Part shown: piece by piece, positions 1-10,659 of the stretch
Position numbering within the stretch: the first letter of the stretch is position 1
Layout: each line of letters opens with the position of its first letter
Notes under the pieces: generated by a model
What the model was told of the DNA's origin: nothing
What the model saw: the letters and a program-made list of their open reading frames with translations, nothing else
Database searches by the model: none
NCBI GenBank assembly: GCA_001574975.1
Contig: KQ965781.1
Span: 44,439 to 108,438 of the forward strand
Reading direction: 5' to 3'
Source of the DNA: Gonapodya prolifera JEL478
Taxonomy: Eukaryota > Monoblepharomycota > Monoblepharidomycetes > Monoblepharidales > Gonapodyaceae
DNA: 64,000 nucleotides
Program-made: the position numbers and the translations under genes

Positions 1-240
1 CAGCACGTACTGCTGCGCCGCAGACTCAATCTGGGCAATCTTTGAGCACAGCAGGTACACGAATTCGTTGTACGTCTGCGGGAGTGTTCCGTCTCTGAGC
101 ACGACGATTTTGATTCCTGAAAAGGGAATTCGGTGCACGCGCGTGCGGTCGAATATGCCGCCGTGAGACCGAGACATCGCAGCGACCGCACGGCGCCACT
201 CACCGTCCCAGTATTCCACGCGCAGTTTCTTGAGGCCCAT
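1..240 (-). CDS. PB1-like domain protein, 5' end only
   Basis: The gene starts at an ATG at 240-238 and runs off the left edge. Exon 1 (240-204) encodes MGLKKLRVEYWDG, a GTGAGT donor follows at about 203, and exon 2 starts at 116 after a CAG acceptor and continues with IKIVVLRDGTLPQTYNEF and VYLLCSKIAQIES. The order of beta strand, basic strand and helix (hydrophobic strand, then YNEFVYLLCSKI) resembles the first half of a PB1/ubiquitin-like fold. The fragment aligns almost gap-free with the N-terminus of the gene at 43765-46782 (TRIHVRWWGG, then TFDEFVYFLCGRI), so the two are paralogues. The rest of the protein is outside the window. Function is unknown; a PB1 protein-interaction role is inferred only from the full-length paralogue. 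Confidence 0.6.
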   Translation of the reverse strand, partial: MGLKKLRVEYWDGEWRRAVAAMSRSHGGIFDRTRVHRIPFSGIKIVVLRDGTLPQTYNEFVYLLCSKIAQIESAAQQYVL

Positions 241-1100
241 TGCTGCGGCTGGATGGCAGAAGGCGGAAAGTGGGGTTCAGCGAGGCACGCGCGAGGGCGA
301 CGGAGGCGCGGGATCGGCGCGGGGGGAGCGGCGGAGAGCGGCGCGATGGGACGATGCGGCAAGAGAGCTGCGACGGCGGCCGCGGCAGGCGGAGGGAAAG
401 GGAGCGTCGTGGTGTGCGGGGTTGGGGCAACACAAGACCGCGCCACACCCGGCAACTGACGCCACTTCTGTCGCCTCAAACGGTCTGGTTGTTGACCCCT
501 CGTTTTCTGGGCGGAAGACTCCCCAGGCAGCAGAAATTGCGAACTCTCCTCCTCTCGTTCTCCAACAAGACCCTATTATCAATAAACCTTCTCTTTCAGG
601 CTGTCTCGCCCTCTGCCATCCTCATCCTTTCTTGCCGGCAGGACATTTTCTTACTCTATTTTTGATATATCGACGAGTGTCACTTTATTTCCCGGTGGGT
701 CCGCCACCCCTTCCTCACTTTTTCGGTCCGTGCAAAAAAGAAGAAACTTTGAGGAAGTCCACGCGCTACGCCGCAAAGCATCGCGTAAAAAAGCTACCCG
801 TGCTGAAAGGCATTTCCCCATTTGTTTTCACGTGGCTTATTTGACTGTCCGCGCGGTAGTACGGGGCACGCGGTAGTATATCTTTGGAGGCTAACCCTGC
901 GGCACAACTTTGCTTCGCGCACATCCGTACCACTTTTTATTCCTTTGTTCTTCCCCGGTAAACATCCACGCAGCATTCTAAAAGAGTACAGAGATCGTTG
1001 ACCATTTCAGATCGTTGACCATCTCAGGTAAACTCGCTCCTCCCACCCTCATCGGCCCCCACACATAAATGAACCCGCACAACGAACCCCACCCGCAACC
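241..1100. other. Intergenic, no gene seen
   Basis: Open frames at 130-850 are GC-rich or low-complexity and match nothing. This is probably the upstream region of the minus-strand PB1-like gene plus the lead-in to the decayed dehydrogenase exon. A direct repeat, AGATCGTTGACCAT, occurs twice at about 990-1022. Confidence 0.5.
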
Positions 1101-1104
1101 TTCC

Positions 1105-1345
1105 CCCCTCCCTCAGTGCACCCCGACGGCTCGTTCACCTCTCTGCGTTTCTCCTTCGCTCTCGACTCGGTCACCAACACTTGAAGACATGGAGGTCACC
1201 GATCGCGATCGAACCAAACCAGCCATCTCGTGCAGGAAACTCGAAGGTGACGGATCTTTCCTTCTTTCCGCTACTCGGACATGTGTGGAACAGATGTAGA
1301 ACGGGTCCTTCCTTATCGTCTGCCGCACGTGCAGAGGTGGTGAGT
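1105..1345 (+). pseudogene. Decayed copy of the MDR dehydrogenase first exon
   Basis: The stretch parallels the first exon of the dehydrogenase at 2029-2313. The frame VHPDGSFTSLRFSFALDSV matches LHRDGSFVFSRFTYARDAV, but here it hits a stop directly after TNT. A second block, GGAAACTCGAAGGTGACGG, matches GGAACTCGAGGGTGATGG of the intact gene. Both copies contain GAGGTCACCGATCG at the equivalent point, and both end near a CGTGCAG/CCCACAG with a following GTGAG. The remaining exons are not found after it, so this looks like a partial tandem duplication that lost its reading frame. The direction of duplication is inferred from the intact downstream copy. Confidence 0.7.
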
Positions 1346-1473
1346 GTTCGCTGAACTTGCCAAGCACCAAGTGCCAAGTGCCACGCGCCAGGCAAGTGCC
1401 AATTGCCACTTTCCAATTGCCCTACCAGTCACCACTAGCACCATCACCTCCTTTTTCCCATCATGCACCTTTA

Positions 1474-1508
<35 letters not shown>
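1474..1508. repeat. (GCTCCT)n microsatellite
   Basis: About six perfect tandem GCTCCT hexamers. They lie just upstream of a short coding-like open frame and downstream of the decayed dehydrogenase exon. Confidence 0.9.
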
Positions 1509-1539
1509 CTTTCGCCTCGCCCTCCCCATCTCGCCTCAC

Positions 1540-1930
1540 CGACGTCAACATCGCGTACGCGTATGTCTCTTTTCGACCATTCGGTGTTACGTCTTTTCAT
1601 CGTGTCGATGATCCTATTCCTCGCATTGCTCAAACATCGTCTCTGATTCGAGCGGCCACCCATGTCCATGTCGCATACCCTCCGACCCAGTATGTTCGTC
1701 GTGTGCCGCACGGTTTTACGCAATCGGTGAGTTTCTCGTAACGCAACAGTGGTCATTGTGAATTGCTTACACGGGTCCCTTGAATAAAAAAATGACCAAA
1801 CCACTGTACGAAAATGCAAAATGCAAATATGAACTCACATTTCACGTTGGTAGACCACACCGCGACGGACGAATGATCCGAAAGTACCACCACTTAGAAT
1901 CCCAAGATGTCGTACCATCCAGGTGGTGAC
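1540..1930 (+). other. Coding-like open frame, unidentified relic
   Basis: From about 1548 a frame stays open for ~68 codons with third-position C/T use like the local genes. It reads DVNIAYAYVSFRPFGVTSF, then HRVDDPIPRI and ATHVHVAYPPTQYV, and ends at a possible GTGAGT donor (about 1732). A second short piece at about 1849-1927 (FHVGRPHRDGRMIRKYHH) ends at a TGA. The spacing of HRVDDPIPRI and HVHVAYPP faintly recalls the C-terminal half of class 3 lipases (D followed by V/I-P-R, then an H), but there is no GxSxG segment. No start or N-terminus is visible. It is either a fragment or the last exons of a decayed gene. Confidence 0.25.
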
Positions 1931-2028
1931 ATGGGTCTACAACAGGATGTTGGGGGTGGTGAATGCCATGGTAATCGGCATGTTTGGGGTGAAAATACGG
2001 GTTCCTTTTCCTGCACGAAAACGAACAC

Positions 2029-4039
2029 ATGATACCCCACCAAGGCGAGCAAAAAAAGGCAGTCACGTTCACCGCTCCCGAGCTGCACCGCGATGGATCG
2101 TTTGTCTTCTCCCGCTTCACGTACGCGCGGGATGCCGTTAGCAACAATTACAAAATCTTGAGGTCACCGATCGAATCCGCCAAGGGTGGCGATTCCCCCG
2201 GCGACCTCGTGCTGGAACTCGAGGGTGATGGATACGTGCTGCTTCCTGTGAAATACTCGGGCGTGTGCGGGACGGATGTGGATCGACGGTTCCTCCCGTA
2301 TCCTCTCCCACAGGTGAGAGATTTCTCTAAAATTGCCCATTGCCCCATTACGCCTCCCCATTGACTCCTCCTGATATCAAATGTTCTCCTACCATGCCCA
2401 AAAGATCATCGGCCACGAAGTCGTCGCCCTCCTCCCTGACACTTCACCACCCCACCACGTCGTGATCGAAATCAACTCCTCACACCGCGCTCGCGCATCA
2501 TCCAACCCACCGCACCCCACACCAACGCCCGTATCTTTCTCATCATGCCCGTTCTGCTCCCCTGCCCCCGTCTTCACCTCCCCACACATGGATACACAAT
2601 GCCCAGACCGAATCACACTCGGGATCAACGTCCTCCCCGGAGGCTTCGCGCCCTACGTCCTGGCGCCCATTAACAACATTGTGCCCCTTCCTGTGGACCA
2701 GACCGTGTTCCCCGTGATGGCAGGAGCCCTTGTCGAGCCGTTCGCGGCGGCACTGCAGGCCGTGGACGCGACGGGGGTTAAGAAGGGCGCGAGAGTAGCC
2801 GTGTTGGGAACGAGGAGACTTGGATTGCTGCTCGTGGCCGCTCTCAAAGGTGAATGATGTTTTGATCGACAACGGCTTGACGTTGATCACCTATTTTTAA
2901 ACGTCCCGCATTTCCTCCACAGCATACCGCTCCTCCCGCTACCCCTCTGACTCCACCGCATTCACCATCTCCGCCCTTTCCCGCCACGACCACCTCCTCC
3001 GCCTCTCCTCCCTCCTAGGCGCCGACTTACCCACCCTCGTCTCCCCCTCTATCCCCTCCGCCATATTGGGAACGTTCGACCTCGTCTTCGACACCACGGC
3101 GTCTCCAGACGGTCTTATGGACGCGGCAAGGCTGGTCAAACGAGGAGGGGTCGTGCATGTCAAGACCACAAACGGGCAAGAGGTGGCGGGTGTGAAGTAT
3201 TTGACGGCGGCGGTGGTGGATGAGATTGCGATCGTGCCGTGGGACCCCTTGAACATCACCGCGTCCGAAAAAGCGCACTCATCCTCCACGTGCTACGATG
3301 ACCCTCTCGACTTCACGTGGGCGCACGAACTAAACTCCGGCACGGACACCGACGGCGCACCACCCAGCCTCCGCCCTAACCCCGTCGTCTACAGCGCACC
3401 CACCGTCCCAGCCTCCGTGCTCGCCCACATTCGATCCACGGGACGGACCGTCTTCCAATGTTCCTTCGAGGTTGCGTGGGATCTGGTCGATCCGGCCTCT
3501 GGAGGAGGAAGGGACCTGAAGGAAAAGGGAGCCGTGTACGGACGGTTCGATCTCGCGGTGGTTACGGAGACGGAGCAGATTGATAGGATTGTGAGGCCGA
3601 AGGGGGCGGAAGTGGTGAGTGGAGTGCGTGGGAGGTGCAGTGGGGTTGGTCAGTTTGTTGATGACGCGTTTTATCTTGCGGCGGGTAGGAAATCGCCCTC
3701 GTACGGCCCCGTGGCGCCATCCTCGTCCTTCCAACCTCTCCCTCCGCTCCTGCTCCTGCTCCCACACCCGCTTCCACCCCCTCCCCACCACCCACCTCCA
3801 CACATCCTGACCTCGCGACTCGCCTGCACACCGTGCCCTTCCACCTGCACACCTCCCGATGCGGCGACTTCCACCGCGCCGTCTCGCTGCTATCCCAGAA
3901 CGGCGGGGATGTCGCCAAACGAGTGCTAAATATGGTCACGGACGTGGTGCCACTTAGCGACATTGATACCGCGCTCAGGCGGGCGGGTGGGAGGGAGGAG
4001 GGCGTGGTGAAGGTTGTTGTGGATTGTGGTAGTGGGTAA
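2029..4039 (+). CDS. Zinc-type medium-chain dehydrogenase/reductase
   Basis: Four exons read cleanly: 2029-2313, ~2405-2849, 2923-3614 and 3689-4039. The protein has the two-domain MDR order. A GroES-like N-terminal domain carries the catalytic zinc region YSGVCGTDVDRRF, then IIGHEVVALL (the GHE motif). A Cys pair, CPFC, in the usual structural-zinc position is followed by PGGFAPYVLAP and a Rossmann region with GALVEPFAAALQAV, GARVAVLGTRRLGLL and FDLVFDTTASPDGL. The MDR glycine motif is degenerate (LGTRRLG rather than GxGxxG), which could weaken cofactor binding. The C-terminus ends VVPLSDIDTALRRAGG, as in threonine/alcohol dehydrogenase-like enzymes. An insertion with prolines (residues after ILVLPTSPSAP) is atypical. 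It probably oxidises or reduces an alcohol/carbonyl with NAD(P); the substrate cannot be told. The ATG at 2029 is the first in frame; an upstream exon is possible. Confidence 0.8.
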
Positions 4040-4753
4040 ATGGATGGTCTGGGACTCTCGCGCCCTTCAGAAAGGATATCGTAACATGAAATAGATCCGG
4101 AAAACTGCAGATTCAAAAACATGAGTGTATTGCACATTGCTTAGAATGTGACACGGAACAACGCCCTGAACTACAACAGTGAGGTGGACCGCTAGCCGAC
4201 TCAACCACGCTCGCCGTAGACTACGTGGATGAAGTTGCTGCCCGGAAGACGCCACGAGGAGGCCGTCCACCTGAAACGGGATGCGAGATGCGTCAGCTTC
4301 CAATGCAGAGACCGGGGTTTCAAAAGTTGAATACTACTGACCTAAAGAAGTCTTCCACGCGCGTCCTCAACGATGAGTACCCGCCATGCGTTCATGTCGA
4401 GCTCGTCCTCTTCGAAGGGTCGTCTTTGTCGAAGTTGCACTCTTCCGCCTCGCATCGAACGAACAGCATGCACCTCGTCGGTCACCACGCCTCTACCCGG
4501 TCAACACTTCAGCACTCGGCCCACCTCCAGACTGGCCCGTGGGGCGCAACTAGGAAGCAACTCTGGTTTGCATCAAATATTTAGGGAATTTTGTATGTAG
4601 CACTTACTGAACATTGCTCGGACAATGTTGGCAATATGAGGTTCATAGATCAGTTCATACATTAACATACAATGACGGTTTTTCTGAATGAAACTTGTTC
4701 CACCATTTTGCGTCGGGTCCCCGGCCACCAACGTCTACACCCCATCACCTCGT
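4040..4753. other. Intergenic between convergent genes
   Basis: Lies between the stop of the plus-strand dehydrogenase and the stop of the minus-strand acyltransferase-like gene. Open frames at 4225-4600 are short and have no recognisable motif. Holds the 3' ends of both genes; nothing else seen. Confidence 0.4.
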
Positions 4754-6710
4754 CTACGCGTCCTCGCCCACACTCACACCCACAACGCTCGCCAATTCGC
4801 CCAACTCCTCGACCCAAAACCCGCCCACGCTTTCGTGATCTTTCCACTCCTCGGGATCCACCACGAAATTCGCGCTCAGCATCCCGGCGTACGTGAACAG
4901 CGTCGCGGTGGGTAGCGCAGACGAAATCACGGGGTGCATCGAGATCACGGGCTCACCGGCGAAGAAGAGCGGGCCTGGTGGGAACGAGGGGTGGTGGAAG
5001 GGAACGTTTGCGAGGACGAGCGTGTGGCGGGTAAAGCCTTCGAGGTTTGTCTTTTTGGTGGGGTGTCCGGCATTGGGAGTTGGTTTGTCAGTTCCACAAC
5101 GTCGCAAACAGACGTTCACGACCGCGTAATTACCTTCCCCGCTATCTCCTCCGGCACGACACCCATTGTCCACCTCTGCACATTGGCCTGCGCCGCAGCC
5201 TCTGGAAGCACCCTCTTCAAATCCAGCTCCGTCTTGCACTTGCGCACGCGCTCGAGCGGGTCGGGTTCACCGACGGGCAGGTTTATCGACAGGAAGGACC
5301 ACCGGTTGGAGTACCCGTCCAGGTCCGTGGGAGCGGGCGCACCAGGGGTGGTGGGAGGCGCGGGGCGGGCTTCGCGATATGCGAATGGGAGGAGCGCTCT
5401 GTCGAGTTCTCCACGTCAGTCCGGGGCGGCGTTCCCGTACTACCCCTAAAAACGAGCCACCCACCTTGTCCTCACGTTCTTCCCCTCCCTCTTAAGCACC
5501 TCATCCCCCCTCGCCACCAAATACCTCCTCACAGCGCCACTCACAGCGGCCGTCAGCACTTCGCTGACCGTCACCTTCACGCCCAACTTCGCCTCAAGCC
5601 CCTTCTGGATCTCCTTCACGGTGTCGAACTCCACTGCGGGGCACAGCACGATCTCTCTCTGTGCGGTGTAAATGTACGGGTCGTGCGCGGGTTTGATCGA
5701 CGTGGCGTGGTCGGGTGGGGAGAGTTGTTTTCGGAGCACCCGGAGGTGCGCGGATGTGTATGCGGGGAGGTGGGACAGCGCGGAGAGGGAGGTGGGGGGG
5801 AGGGATGGGCGCAGGACTGTGCGGAGGTGTGAAGGCGAGAGGGGGGAGCCGTGGGCTAGGATAGGATCGGCCAGAGGGGGGTTGGGGGTGGGGGGACGGT
5901 GGGAGATGAAGTAAAGTGAAATGAAACCATAGCGGTAAGTCGGAAGGAAGGCTGGTGTTCATTTGTTGCTCCGCATCAGTTTCTCCTCTCTGTCCGTATC
6001 GGTTTCACCGCCTTCCACAAAATCCCCTTCCAATCTCCCTCACCCCCTCCCAACTCCACCCCACAACCCACCATCCGTCAACCCCCCCACAAGCACCTCC
6101 AAGAAACTGCTCACGTCCCCCACAACCAGCGCCACATTCACCACGATCGCGCTCTTGCCCTCCCCCTCGTTCCGCAGGAGAGACACGTTCCAGAGCGGCT
6201 TGCCGCGCCCGAACGAGGACGCGGGGAAGAGCGAGGAAACGTAGGATAGGATTGCGGATTCGGAAGGGAGGGTTAGGGTGTGGATGTGGTACTGTGGGGT
6301 GGTTGTGATGGGGTTGTCGTGATGAGCAAACGCGCATCGACGTCAAAAGGAACCCCGCCCCCAGTCGCAACCAGGCACCCCACAAACCCACATCTAAACT
6401 AAACCCCCCCTCGCTCTCCCACTCGACCTCCCCCTCCTTGCTAACATACGGCACCGAATGGAACCTCCTGTGCGGCGCAAAGTGGTCCACGAGGACCTGC
6501 CGTACGGCGGGTAGGGGAGGCAGGACTTCGAACCAGAGGATGTGTTGAGTTGTGGGCATGCTGTGTTGGTGCAGATTGATGATCGATTAGTGGAGGTGGT
6601 TGGTTGTGTGGGACCCAACCGGGCGAGCTGCCCCGCGTCTGAAGAAAACCAAGACTCACGGAATCCCACTATCCTTCGGAAACGCTCCCGTGGCCAGTGT
6701 GGCCGTCATG
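4754..6710 (-). CDS. Wax synthase/diacylglycerol acyltransferase-like (WS/DGAT) protein
   Basis: Several exons in order along the minus strand give a WS/DGAT-type chain. They read HILWFEVLPPLPAVRQVL and HRRFHSVPYVSKEG (~6540-6390), FGRGKPLWNVSLLRNEGEG (~6230-6160), LSPSHLRTVL (~5850), VTVSEVLTAAVSGAVRRYL (~5580-5520), YSNRWSFLSINLPVGEPDP (~5330-5270) and finally YAGMLSANFVVDPEEW (~4900-4850). These match the family's W-N, tvxD-x-AxxxGalRryL, NRxSFxxxxLP and SYxGxLxF blocks. Where bacterial and plant members have HHxxxDG, this protein reads VVNVALVVGDVSS, so both histidines and the DG are lost. The start is taken at ATG 6710 (MTATLATGAFPKDSG); an in-frame hydrophobic extension back to 6898 (GGLLVFLLISTS) is possible. 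Expected to act on lipids at membranes, but transferase activity is doubtful. Confidence 0.72.
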
Positions 6711-6985
6711 ACGGACCTCCTACGGCGGTGGTGGCGCGCAGCTTCGCTCGGCGCGGGGGAGGCGCCCCAGACTGGGCGGCGGGCGAGGGTGGAGGGGTCG
6801 GTCTGGTGCGTAGGCAGGCGGGTGGGTGCGTGGAGTGGGTGAAGTGGGGGAGGTTGAGAGGTTGATATAAGTAGGAACACGAGAAGACCTCCAATCACGA
6901 GGGAAGGTCAACGTGATTGACTCTGATCACGAGACGGTCGGCGACATTGCGTTCCGCGCCTCCCTCTCAGAACCCCGCCCCAAAA

Positions 6986-7828
6986 CTAATTCATATCACA
7001 GACAGCAGTTTCTCCGACACCCATCCCCTTGTCCGTCATCGTACTCACCCGTCCATACAACCACATCCAAACCTCAACCCCACCCATAGCGACACACCCC
7101 GCAATGAACAGGTTCCCGAGCGCCTTTGTGATCCAGTTCGGAGGGCTTGAACCGAGAGGACGAAGTTTGTGGAGTAGGTACGCTTGAGCGGCGCCCATGT
7201 AAAACCAGAAGAGCGCGAAGGAAGGGGATGGGCGCGGCATCCCAATTGTGAGTTTGCGGAGGGGGAGGGCAATGACCTGGTGATGGTGTCAGTGGGTTGA
7301 ACCGCTCATTGGTGGTACTGGCAGTACTGTTTCCGGCCAACTTACCGTCGTCGCAAACACCCAAGCACTGGCCCTGACATTCCCCTGGGCCTCGAGGTAA
7401 CTCTCTGCCGCCATCTTGAGAAACGCGACCGTGCCCAGTGCATCCGCGAGTCTCTTCCTCCTGACGGGTTCGCGCGCGACAAAGCTCTTGTCGATTGTGA
7501 GCGAGGGTACGATGCCGAGGTAGACGAGTGCGATGGGGAGGGAGAGCGGGAGGACTGTGGCCAGGGACGGTGGAGTCGCCGTGCGCAGGAAGTCTGGCGT
7601 GGGGAGCGAGCTGGGGAGGTGGAGTGGTGAGACGGGAGAGGGGGCAAGCGTGCGAACGTGGGAACGCACAAGTTGTTTCCCATGGGAGACAGAGGCGGCG
7701 TGTGAGTTCAGAATTGCGTTGTGGGTCTTTGCATCGAGTGTGCTGAGTGTCCGATTCCGGACGTGCCAAGTGTCGGATGGCGGGATAAACTTGGCGGCTG
7801 ATAATCTTGGTTTTGCCGGAAGGTCCAC
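6986..7828 (-). CDS. Multi-pass membrane protein, unknown function
   Basis: Starts at ATG 7828 (MDLPAKPRLSAAKFIPPSD). The N-terminal ~80 residues are soluble. Hydrophobic segments follow: SLATVLPLSLPIALVYLGIV, a helix around ALGTVAFLKMAAESYLEA, ASAWVFATT, then after an intron VIALPLRKLTIG, FALFWFYMGAAQAYLLHKL and ALGNLFIAGCVAMGGVEV. A donor-like GTGAGT follows WLYGR (about 7050); read through, the frame stops at 6986. I tried to splice this into the acyltransferase-like gene just downstream, but no acceptor gave a good phase, so it is annotated separately. A fusion is not excluded. No family recognised. Same strand as, and close to, the WS/DGAT-like gene, so the two might share regulation, but this is only proximity. 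Confidence 0.55.
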
Positions 7829-7962
7829 CCCTGCGTGAGAGACATATGTGATTGCGAGGGATGAAAGAACTGAGCTCCCTAAAGTTTGTTTCGAACCGCT
7901 CTACCGACAATAATAACAAGAACCAAATCGAATATTGTTTTTGATAAATCAATGGTCAACTG

Positions 7963-8758
7963 TCACGGCTCGAAAAAGTTGTCAAATCTTTCAATGTATA
8001 TAATCATGTGAACGGCATCCACAAACTGCACAACTAGCACGACCATCCTGGAGATATGCAGGATTTTGACGCGAGCTTCCAAGTCTGGTGCGTAACTCAA
8101 AGCGTAAACACCAGGGTACTGCGTACTGTTGCTGTTGCAGCCGGCGTCAAGACACAAAGCAAAGACAGTCAAGTAAGTTGCGAAAAATACTGGTGCTGTC
8201 AACAAGGCCGTGACCCTGTGTGGCATGTTGACACGAAACGCTTGCGTGAGTCGACATTGGACGATTTCAGCCACTCACACTGCCAGAGGGCCCCATCTGG
8301 ATAAACACAAGACCATTTAAAGCAAAGAGAACGACACGAACAGTGCTGCGCTCATTCCGAGGGTGTTTACCACTCGATGAGCAATCAGGTATCCCGGGAA
8401 CGTCCCGCATCTCAGCGATGGCCCGGAATGTGAATACCGCCAACGTGACGCTACAAGACGCATTGATGGCGAAAATTGTCAGTAGCCTCATCGATCGGGG
8501 GGAGGTTCGAGGCATGTTGCATGAGCAAGCTGCCTGACAATAACAGAACATGTCGTCGAATCTAGTCGCTTCCCAGTCCCACTCCCATAAGACAGTCGGT
8601 ACAAATGCTTCAGTCTCCTCGAAACATACACTCGGAAGTCCTTTCCCACAGCTCGCAAGCGGTCCGAGAGCGGGGGAGGCGGATTGACCGGTTCGGCATC
8701 CTACTGCTTCTGAGCGCGTTCCATCCGGCGGGCCTCCAAGTCGGCCGAAAAACGGCAT
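7963..8758 (-). pseudogene. Membrane protein paralogue with nonsense codon
   Basis: Parallels the gene at 9701-10659 exon by exon. The N-terminal stretch in the paralogous frame is LEARRMERAQKQ, then a TAG where the paralogue has TGG (W), then DAEPVNPPPPLS. Downstream exons remain readable: FAINASCSVTLAVFTFRAI (~8480-8420), VVLFALNGLVFIQ (~8335-8295) and a last exon FFATYLTVFALCLDAG, SYAPDLEARVKI, VVLVVQFVDAVHMIIYIE ending NFFEP at 7963. With no substitute start that keeps the conserved N-terminus, this is most simply a pseudogene or a gene starting downstream of the stop. About four hydrophobic segments. Unknown family. Confidence 0.6.
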
Positions 8759-9193
8759 GGCGCAACGTTATAGAGGAGAACGATTTCCCTTGTCTTCTAT
8801 GTGTCAACACGCTGATATCGATCGATATCGTGCTGGGGCCGCTGTGGACGGCACCGTTTTTCAGCTAAGCCAAAAAGAATTAAAATTTCAGAATTTGTAC
8901 GGGAGAATCCGTTGCATAATAGTTATGAATAGTTGTGCTTTCCTTGAAATCGCGATTTTCTTTCCATGTTTCTATCGGGGTGTACAACAAACCTCCCGAA
9001 CAAGAACAACTTAACAATGGAAGGCCAGTTCCTATACTCATCCACCGCGGCATATCTTCACCACACGGCTTCATTCGCCCTGTCGTGGAGCACGACCCAA
9101 CTATCCTGGGAGACGGGAAAGCGAGCTGTTTCAGCACGGCAGTCGGAGCAACTGTTGCGATCGGTTTGCCTTGTCCCGTAGCTGCCGTTGGCT

Positions 9194-9484
9194 TCACGAA
9201 TGCTGGAGTTGCTGCCGGCTCGTTTGAAGGGAGATGGGGTCGGGTAGTGCCGCGATCGCCGAGTTAGATTGTTGACTCGAAACACGCACGTTTGCCCCCT
9301 CACCAGGGAGTCTGGCCGCCGCATGGCAGTCAACCATGGGCGGATACGTCGCAACGGGATCGGTATTTGCCGTCCTCCAGTCGATGGGCACGGGGACCAT
9401 AGGGACTGTCGCAACAACTGGTCCCGCTTGGGGTCGTAGCCGGGAGAAACTCTTGAAGGAAGTCTGTATGTACTTGTCCCACAT
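9194..9484 (-). other. Proline-rich open frame, possible 3' exon of the upstream membrane gene
   Basis: A 96-codon frame, MWDKYIQTSFKSFSRLRP, then VPMVPVPIDW and DPVATYPPMVD, ending TSRQQLQHS. It has the composition of a cytosolic tail (Pro, Ser, Gln, with a PPM motif). It lies 3' of the four-TM gene at 9701-10659 on the same strand, so it could be that protein's C-terminal tail after an intron, or an exon left over from the duplication that produced the twin genes. No independent evidence of expression. Confidence 0.3.
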
Positions 9485-9700
9485 GAAGAGTGTAGTGTTA
9501 GTAATTCTTCATCTGATTTCAATCCAAGCCAGGATGACTCAAGTGATCACGTTAATAAGATCAAATTGACGTATCATTTGGAAAAAGCAAGGACTCGGTG
9601 ATGGCACCTTCAGTTTTGTTCATCAGATCATTATTAAAAAACCTCGTAATATCATTTTACAATGGGGTGAGATGTTCTCAACTCTTGACATTTGGTGGAA

Positions 9701-10659
9701 CTAAGAAGTCCAAAACAGAGAAATATTAACACAGCCAAAAATTCCAAACTGGATAAAGTACAAAATGATTTCGGCTATACCCAAGCCCGTGATGAGTTTT
9801 CGTTCAAGGTCGGGTGCGAAGCTTACTGCAGGGGTGTACTGTGGGCGAATGCCATGGTCACTGTCGGAGCCATCGCCAAGAACAGAGCCAAGAACAAAGC
9901 CATATGTTGGGAAAAAGACGAACGCTGTAAGTATCCCCGAGACCCTATGTTGGAGAGGGTTTTATTCTTGTTCCCCACGACATTGTTTGCGAGACTCACA
10001 CGGCAAAAGGTGCAGCTGGAGTAAGGCATAAAACAAGTTGAAGTAAGGCAAACGATGCCGTTATTGCAGCTGTGATCCCCATCCCGTAAACCGCATGAAC
10101 AGCGCCTCCAGGAGCCTCATCGGCTTGCATCTCAGACACAGCCCGAAAAGAGAAGACGGCGAGGGTGATGCTGATTGATGCATTGATGGCAAGGACGATC
10201 AGGGGCTGGCTCGGTTGCATCCAAAGTCAGTTTGCTTGTAATTGGTTGCGAAGATAACGTTACATCTCGCGACTTAGCACTCACGACGCAAAAAATGATT
10301 GGAAAATCGAGGTCTCTCCACTTTTTCGTCAGATACTCTTGGAGCTCCTTGGGTGCGGCTCGAATACGGTGTGTGAGAGGGGGGGGTGGATTCACCGGCT
10401 CTGCATCCCACTGCTTCTGTGCGCGCTCCATCCGACGCGCTTCCAGGTAGCCCGAGAGAGGAAAAGACATCATTGCGTCGTCGGGGAAGAATGATTCGCT
10501 TGTTCGTCGGCTTGGGCCTTAGAAGTTGCCCTCAGCTCTGTGGCCGCTGTGGCACATGCCAACACCTTTCGCCTCAGCACCACAAAACAGACAAGAAATG
10601 TTGCTATTATAGCAGGATCGCGGTACATACAGCGAATATGGTACAGAGGGTACACTTTG
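9701..10659 (-). CDS. Four- to five-TM membrane protein, unknown family
   Basis: Intact member of the twin pair with 7963-8758. The clear part starts at MMSFPLSGYLEARRMERAQK (~10473), continues WDAEPVNPPPPLTHRIRA and PKELQEYLTKKWRDLDF, and enters a first hydrophobic segment PIIFCV. After a GTGAGT intron come PLIVLAINASISITLAVF and GMGITAAITASFALLQLV. After a second intron come FVFFPTYGFVLGSVLG, VSFAPDLERKLITGLG, AEIILYFIQFGIFGCV, with a TAG at 9701-9703. A further hydrophobic segment (DPAIIATFLVCFVVLRRK, ~10625) lies upstream in a frame that may be spliced in, so the true start could be near 10659. Conserved cytosolic RRMERAQKQW and acidic loops suggest a small integral membrane protein. No known family matched. 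Confidence 0.5.

Noticed and set aside
7074-7952. 292-codon open frame on the minus strand
   Set aside because: It runs over the real exons of the membrane protein in another frame and is Pro/Arg/His-rich with no domain; a shadow frame of GC-rich DNA.
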